8,929 nt of DNA from an uncultured Lachnospiraceae bacterium (GTDB lineage: Bacteria > Bacillota > Clostridia > Lachnospirales > Lachnospiraceae), in the NCBI GenBank assembly GCA_937901625.1, contig CALDIE010000070.1:1-8929 (forward strand), given 5' to 3'. Below the pieces are notes generated by a model. It searched no databases. It had not been told where the DNA came from and saw only the letters and a program-made list of their open reading frames with translations. Within the stretch, counting starts at the first letter, position 1; each line of letters begins with the position of its first letter. A program made the position numbers and the translations under genes. Shown here piece by piece: positions 6,417 to 8,929 of the stretch.

Positions 6417-6426
6417 CTTTTGTTTT

Positions 6427-7044
6427 TCAGTTGCCTTCATAAAGAACCGTAAAACTCTCATAGTGGTCTGCCGTATAATAGATCCATCCGTCGTCCGAGT
6501 AAATGATCCTCTTTGCTCCCCGGCCGGAAGCGCCCAGTGTATCGATATCGCACTCATGATAATTCTTATCTTCCGGCAACAGTCCTTCATAGTTTCCAAA
6601 GTAATCGCCGCCGATGCAGTATCCCGGTGCGTACGGTTCCAACGATCCTCCGCTCCATCCGAGTTCTCTTGCCTGCGCTTTAGTGATAAAGTTTGGAGGT
6701 AATACGCCGTAGGTATGAAGATACAGGGCTACATCATCTCTTGTGGTATAAGACCCCTGCCGGTCGATCGCCTCTACAGCAGTGGGTGCAACCGTCGGTT
6801 CCGCTGTCGGTGCTGCAGTGGGTACAACGGTGGGTGCTGCCGTCGGCGCTGCAGTGGGTACAACGGTGGGTGCAACCGTCTCCTCAACAAGAGGTGTCGC
6901 CGTTACCTCCGTCGCATATGTGATCGGAATCTCCTGCATCTTCGTATCTCCGGATCCCTTTTCCCCGCATCCGGTCGAAAGCAACACTATCATCATGCAG
7001 AAAAATACAAACCATCTTTTCTTTCCAAACCCGCCTGTTGACAT
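6427..7044 (-). CDS. Barnase-family RNase, predicted surface lipoprotein
   Basis: This 205-residue protein starts with a hydrophobic signal and likely lipobox STGC (C26). Residues 57-90 are a stalk of (A/V)PT(A/V)-type repeats. The C-terminal 110 residues match barnase along their whole length: DVALYLHTYGVLPPNFITK, IGGDYFGNYEG, SGRGAKRIIYS and TADHYESFT. All barnase catalytic positions are kept: K122 (K27), E164 (E73), R175 (R83), R179 (R87), H194 (H102) and Y195 (Y103). It should therefore be an active RNA endonuclease exported from the cell and held on the membrane, with barstar protecting the cytoplasm. Two cysteines, C143 and C165, are absent from barnase itself. The start at 7044 has AAGGA seven bases upstream. 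A weak promoter candidate precedes it. Likely roles are interbacterial competition or nutrient RNA cleavage; which one is not shown. Confidence 0.92.
   Translation of the reverse strand: MSTGGFGKKRWFVFFCMMIVLLSTGCGEKGSGDTKMQEIPITYATEVTATPLVEETVAPTVVPTAAPTAAPTVVPTAAPTAEPTVAPTAVEAIDRQGSYTTRDDVALYLHTYGVLPPNFITKAQARELGWSGGSLEPYAPGYCIGGDYFGNYEGLLPEDKNYHECDIDTLGASGRGAKRIIYSDDGWIYYTADHYESFTVLYEGN
6780..6880. repeat. 12-bp-unit repeats encoding the barnase Pro/Thr stalk
   Basis: Repeats of about 12 bp encode four-residue (A/V)PT(A/V) units. A longer copy is exact over 26 bp: it begins with gctgcagtgggtac at 6812 and recurs at 6848, a 36-bp period. Such a stretch can change length by slippage without frame loss. 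Confidence 0.85.
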
Positions 7045-7089
7045 CTCCTTATCCTTCCATGTTTTTCTTTTTCAATATTCTGTCTTTGT

Positions 7090-7116
7090 ATTATGTTCCA
7101 CTTATGAGCGATTCAA
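7090..7116 (-). promoter_or_regulatory. Weak promoter candidate for barnase
   Basis: On the minus strand TTGAAT (7116-7111) precedes CATAAT (7095-7090, five of six to consensus) with a short 15-bp spacer. Shifting the -35 box to TTTTGA gives 17 bp but a poorer match. It is 45 bp before the barnase start, in the only sizeable gap after the CobW-like gene. Confidence 0.35.
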
Positions 7117-7184
7117 AAACTTTTCAAGATGCCCTGCAGAGTTTTCCTGTATGAATCCTTTCTCTTAAGCCTGCATATCTTATC

Positions 7185-8153
7185 TCACCTTGCTTCAAAG
7201 ACGTGAGTGGTGGAATACTTTGCCGGAAAATACCGATCCAGTGCTTCTTCCTTTAATCCTTCCCCGATCACGATCAAAATCTCCTGACCGTCCGGAATCG
7301 GCTCCGTCTTCATCCCGTTTACGTTCGCGTTGATCTCAATCCATTTACCGTCTTCGCATGTAAACCCTTTAATTCGATGGATCTTTCCCACGTCCGGATC
7401 TTTAAACACTTTTTCGATATTTTCCAAAAGGGCCTTCCCGTCCATATGAAGATTCATAAAGAAGAGCGAGCGAAAGCCGTTTTCGTCCATGGAAAACTTT
7501 TTTTCAAAAGAAGGCTCACGGTACCCGCCCTCTTCGATCCTGGCAAAATCCTCCTCCTTTAATTCGAGAAGATTCCCCGCGATCACGTTTTTATCCAATG
7601 AAAAGTGCCGGTTGCAGCGGATCTTTTCAAGAGCCTTATTCATATGCTCGATACTCGTCTCTATCTTTTCTTCTTCCACCTCATCGGTATGGCTTAAGAT
7701 CACACAGCCGGCCGGCGCAACCTGACTGGCCAAAAGATAATCCGCCTCTTCGGAAAAATCATCCTCTCCGGAATTAACGATCGTAATAACATTTCCGATC
7801 TCATAGCGTTCATCCACCGGATCCTCGTGAAGGATATCAAAAAATTCATCCACATCAAAGATGCCCGACGGTTCGATCAAAACCCTGTCATATCCGAGCA
7901 TGGAGATCGTGATCAGCTTGGTCTTAAAACGTCTCCTGTGGCAATCGTAATCACAGCCACCGGCTACCATCTCGATACCCAGATTTTCGTTCTGCAAATC
8001 TTTTAAAAGCATCATATCCACATTGATCGCGCCGTAATCGTTTTCGAGAATGCAGATTCTCTCTCCCTTTTTCAGAAGGTATTTCACATACTGCCGTATG
8101 AATGTTGTTTTGCCGGATCCCAAAAAGCCCGTGATCAGATCTGCCTTAACCAT
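7185..8153 (-). CDS. CobW/COG0523-family GTPase, putative metallochaperone
   Basis: This 322-residue cytoplasmic P-loop GTPase has Walker A GFLGSGKTT (9-17), a family-typical ENDYGAINVD (37-46), the Walker B-side EPSG (94-97) and a G4-like SHTD (154-157). The C-terminal half has the small beta-rich domain of the family (GFTCEDGKWIEINANVNG at 263-280). Members deliver Zn, Co, Ni or Fe to client enzymes using GTP. The usual metal-binding GGCxCC is replaced by GGCDYDCH, giving C67, C71 and H72, so the metal or the specificity may differ from Zn chaperones of the ZNG1/YciC type. GGAGG lies seven bases before the start. The gene begins 61 bp after atpC, and the hairpin between them leaves no room for a normal separate promoter, so it may be expressed by read-through. 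The metal and client cannot be told from sequence. Confidence 0.88.
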   Translation of the reverse strand: MVKADLITGFLGSGKTTFIRQYVKYLLKKGERICILENDYGAINVDMMLLKDLQNENLGIEMVAGGCDYDCHRRRFKTKLITISMLGYDRVLIEPSGIFDVDEFFDILHEDPVDERYEIGNVITIVNSGEDDFSEEADYLLASQVAPAGCVILSHTDEVEEEKIETSIEHMNKALEKIRCNRHFSLDKNVIAGNLLELKEEDFARIEEGGYREPSFEKKFSMDENGFRSLFFMNLHMDGKALLENIEKVFKDPDVGKIHRIKGFTCEDGKWIEINANVNGMKTEPIPDGQEILIVIGEGLKEEALDRYFPAKYSTTHVFEAR

Positions 8154-8170
8154 CTTATTTCCTCCATCCT

Positions 8171-8200
8171 AAAAGAGAGACAACAGCCTTTCCGGCCGTT
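8171..8200 (-). terminator. Hairpin terminator after the ATP synthase operon
   Basis: On the minus strand AACGGCC (8200-8194), loop GGAAA, then GGCTGTT (8188-8182) form a 7-bp stem with one G-U pair. A pyrimidine tail GTCTCTCTTTT follows. It begins 14 bp after the atpC stop. The T-tract is interrupted, so partial read-through into the CobW-like gene is plausible. Confidence 0.65.
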
Positions 8201-8214
8201 CGTCCCCCCTTTGA

Positions 8215-8631
8215 TCATTCGGCGTATTTTCCTCCCCGGGAACGCCCGAGATGCAGGATGGATCGTTTCACTTCCATCTCTGCCAATTCATACTCTTTCG
8301 TATTCTTCTTTTGCTGCTGTAACTCTTTATCCCTGATCAGCCGGTCGCGCTCTCTTGCCGCCTCGATCTCTTCGGGCCGAAGTGCCTCCTCTACCAGCAG
8401 CATCACATCATTATCACGCACTCGTAAAAACCCGCTGCTTACCGCCGCCTCTTCAAACCCTTTTCCGGGAATACGGTACTTAAGAATCCCCGGAACGATC
8501 GCCATAAAGACATTCGTATGATGAGCCATGATCCCGTACATTCCGTCCTCCAACGGAACGATCAGGGACTCCATGGGTCCCTCATAAAAGACACTGTCTG
8601 CCTTATACAAATGTACCTGAAATTCACTCAT
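8215..8631 (-). CDS. atpC: ATP synthase F1 epsilon subunit
   Basis: This 138-residue protein has the usual length and layout. It has an N-terminal beta-sandwich (about 1-85; EFQVHLYKADSVFYEG, GMYGIMAHHTN, SGFLRVRDNDVMLLVEEA) and a C-terminal pair of charged helices (about 86-130). Epsilon sits in the central stalk and couples rotation to catalysis; its C-terminal helices can inhibit ATP hydrolysis. The start codon overlaps the atpD stop in an ATGA (8628-8631), so the two are translationally coupled, and GAGG seven bases upstream gives a ribosome site. It is the last gene of the operon, followed by a hairpin terminator. Confidence 0.96.
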   Translation of the reverse strand: MSEFQVHLYKADSVFYEGPMESLIVPLEDGMYGIMAHHTNVFMAIVPGILKYRIPGKGFEEAAVSSGFLRVRDNDVMLLVEEALRPEEIEAARERDRLIRDKELQQQKKNTKEYELAEMEVKRSILHLGRSRGGKYAE

Positions 8632-8929
8632 GCATTTTCCTCTGCTATCTTCCCGGCCTTGGCGATCACGTCGTCGACCGTGCCTACATTAAAGAACGCA
8701 GCCTCCGGAAGGTCGTCATATTTCCCTTCAAGGATCTCCTTAAACCCCCGGATCGTTTCCTTAAGCGGAACATATACTCCGGGCGTACCGGTGAACTTTT
8801 CCGCAACAAACATCGGCTGCGAAAGAAAACGGATCATCTTTCTGGCTCTGTTGACCACAAGCTTATCCTCCTCGGAGAGCTCGTCCATACCCAGGATGGC
8901 GATGATATCCTGTAACTCATTGTTCTTCT
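8628..8929 (-). CDS. atpD: ATP synthase F1 beta subunit, C-terminal 99 residues only
   Basis: The frame enters from the right edge of the window and ends at 8628. The visible part begins NNELQDIIAILGMDELSEED and includes the DELSEED loop that contacts the rotating gamma subunit, then KLVVNRARKMIRFLSQPMFVAEKFTG and a typical beta C-terminus. The nucleotide-binding P-loop lies outside the window. It overlaps atpC by four bases. An internal ATG at 8888 is not the start, because the conserved LQDIIAILG precedes it in frame. Confidence 0.97.
   Translation of the reverse strand, partial: KNNELQDIIAILGMDELSEEDKLVVNRARKMIRFLSQPMFVAEKFTGTPGVYVPLKETIRGFKEILEGKYDDLPEAAFFNVGTVDDVIAKAGKIAEENA

Larger units (their letters stand above)
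6247..6426. other. 180-bp barnase-barstar spacer with short repeats
   Basis: No gene is supported. The stretch holds two pairs of 16-bp tandem repeats (6303-6334 and 6385-6416) and a small hairpin, AGTGC-TTTT-GCACT (6367-6380). It is AT-rich next to the barnase stop. A TAAAAT box lies on the minus strand about 35 bp before the barstar start, without a convincing -35 box. The spacing is unusual for a toxin-immunity pair and may host a promoter, RNA processing sites or repressor sites. Confidence 0.6.

Noticed and set aside
6212..6442. Hydrophobic 76-codon ORF on the plus strand across the barnase-barstar spacer
   Set aside because: The hydrophobicity comes from T-rich spacer DNA. There is no ribosome site, and the ends run into two well-supported genes.
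1..8929. CRISPR arrays, tRNA or rRNA genes, insertion sequences
   Set aside because: No regularly spaced repeats with unique spacers, no cloverleaf or rRNA-like sequence and no transposase motifs were seen; the tandem repeats present are short and local.

Overview
The window looks like a chromosomal segment of a low-to-mid GC anaerobic Firmicute, most likely a gut or rumen Lachnospiraceae-type Clostridium. This rests on GGAGG-type ribosome sites, several Gram-positive-style lipoproteins, a surface GH5 cellulase, an L,D-transpeptidase with an SLGCIRL active site, and a small C-terminal CXXC membrane protein of a clostridial type. All eleven genes I can support lie on the minus strand, so transcription runs from high to low coordinates. 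The order is atpD (3' end only), atpC, a CobW/COG0523 GTPase, barnase, barstar, a TlpA-like thioredoxin lipoprotein, the CXXC mini-protein, a NapH-like Fe-S membrane protein, the GH5 cellulase, a small acidic protein of unknown function, and the 5' part of an L,D-transpeptidase gene.

Region by region. 8154-8929 is the end of the F1Fo ATP synthase operon (beta C-terminus with its DELSEED loop, then epsilon, overlapping by 4 bp), closed by a hairpin at 8171-8200. 7185-8153 is a metal-chaperone-type GTPase with an altered CXCC motif. 5980-7044 is a barnase/barstar pair: a predicted lipid-anchored RNase on a Pro/Thr-rich stalk and its cytoplasmic inhibitor, separated by 180 bp holding two pairs of 16-bp tandem repeats. 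3996-5956 is a tightly spaced three-gene thiol-redox cassette (gaps of 22 and 19 bp). 1517-3904 is a lipoprotein endoglucanase with two related beta-rich modules flanking its GH5 domain. 1001-1435 is a small gene with its own good promoter and a terminator. 1-682 is a cell-wall L,D-transpeptidase cut by the window edge.

How they may work together. The redox cassette contains the parts of a trans-membrane electron relay: an Fe-S membrane protein as cytoplasmic electron source, a CXXC membrane peptide, and an extracytoplasmic thioredoxin. It could reduce or reshuffle disulfides in surface proteins. The upstream barnase has two cysteines placed on strands that are neighbours in the barnase fold, and barstar ends only 23 bp before the thioredoxin gene, so the toxin pair and the redox genes may share a transcript. 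The least routine parts of the window are the redox cassette, the anchored barnase with its repeat-filled spacer, and the cellulase with a duplicated flanking module.
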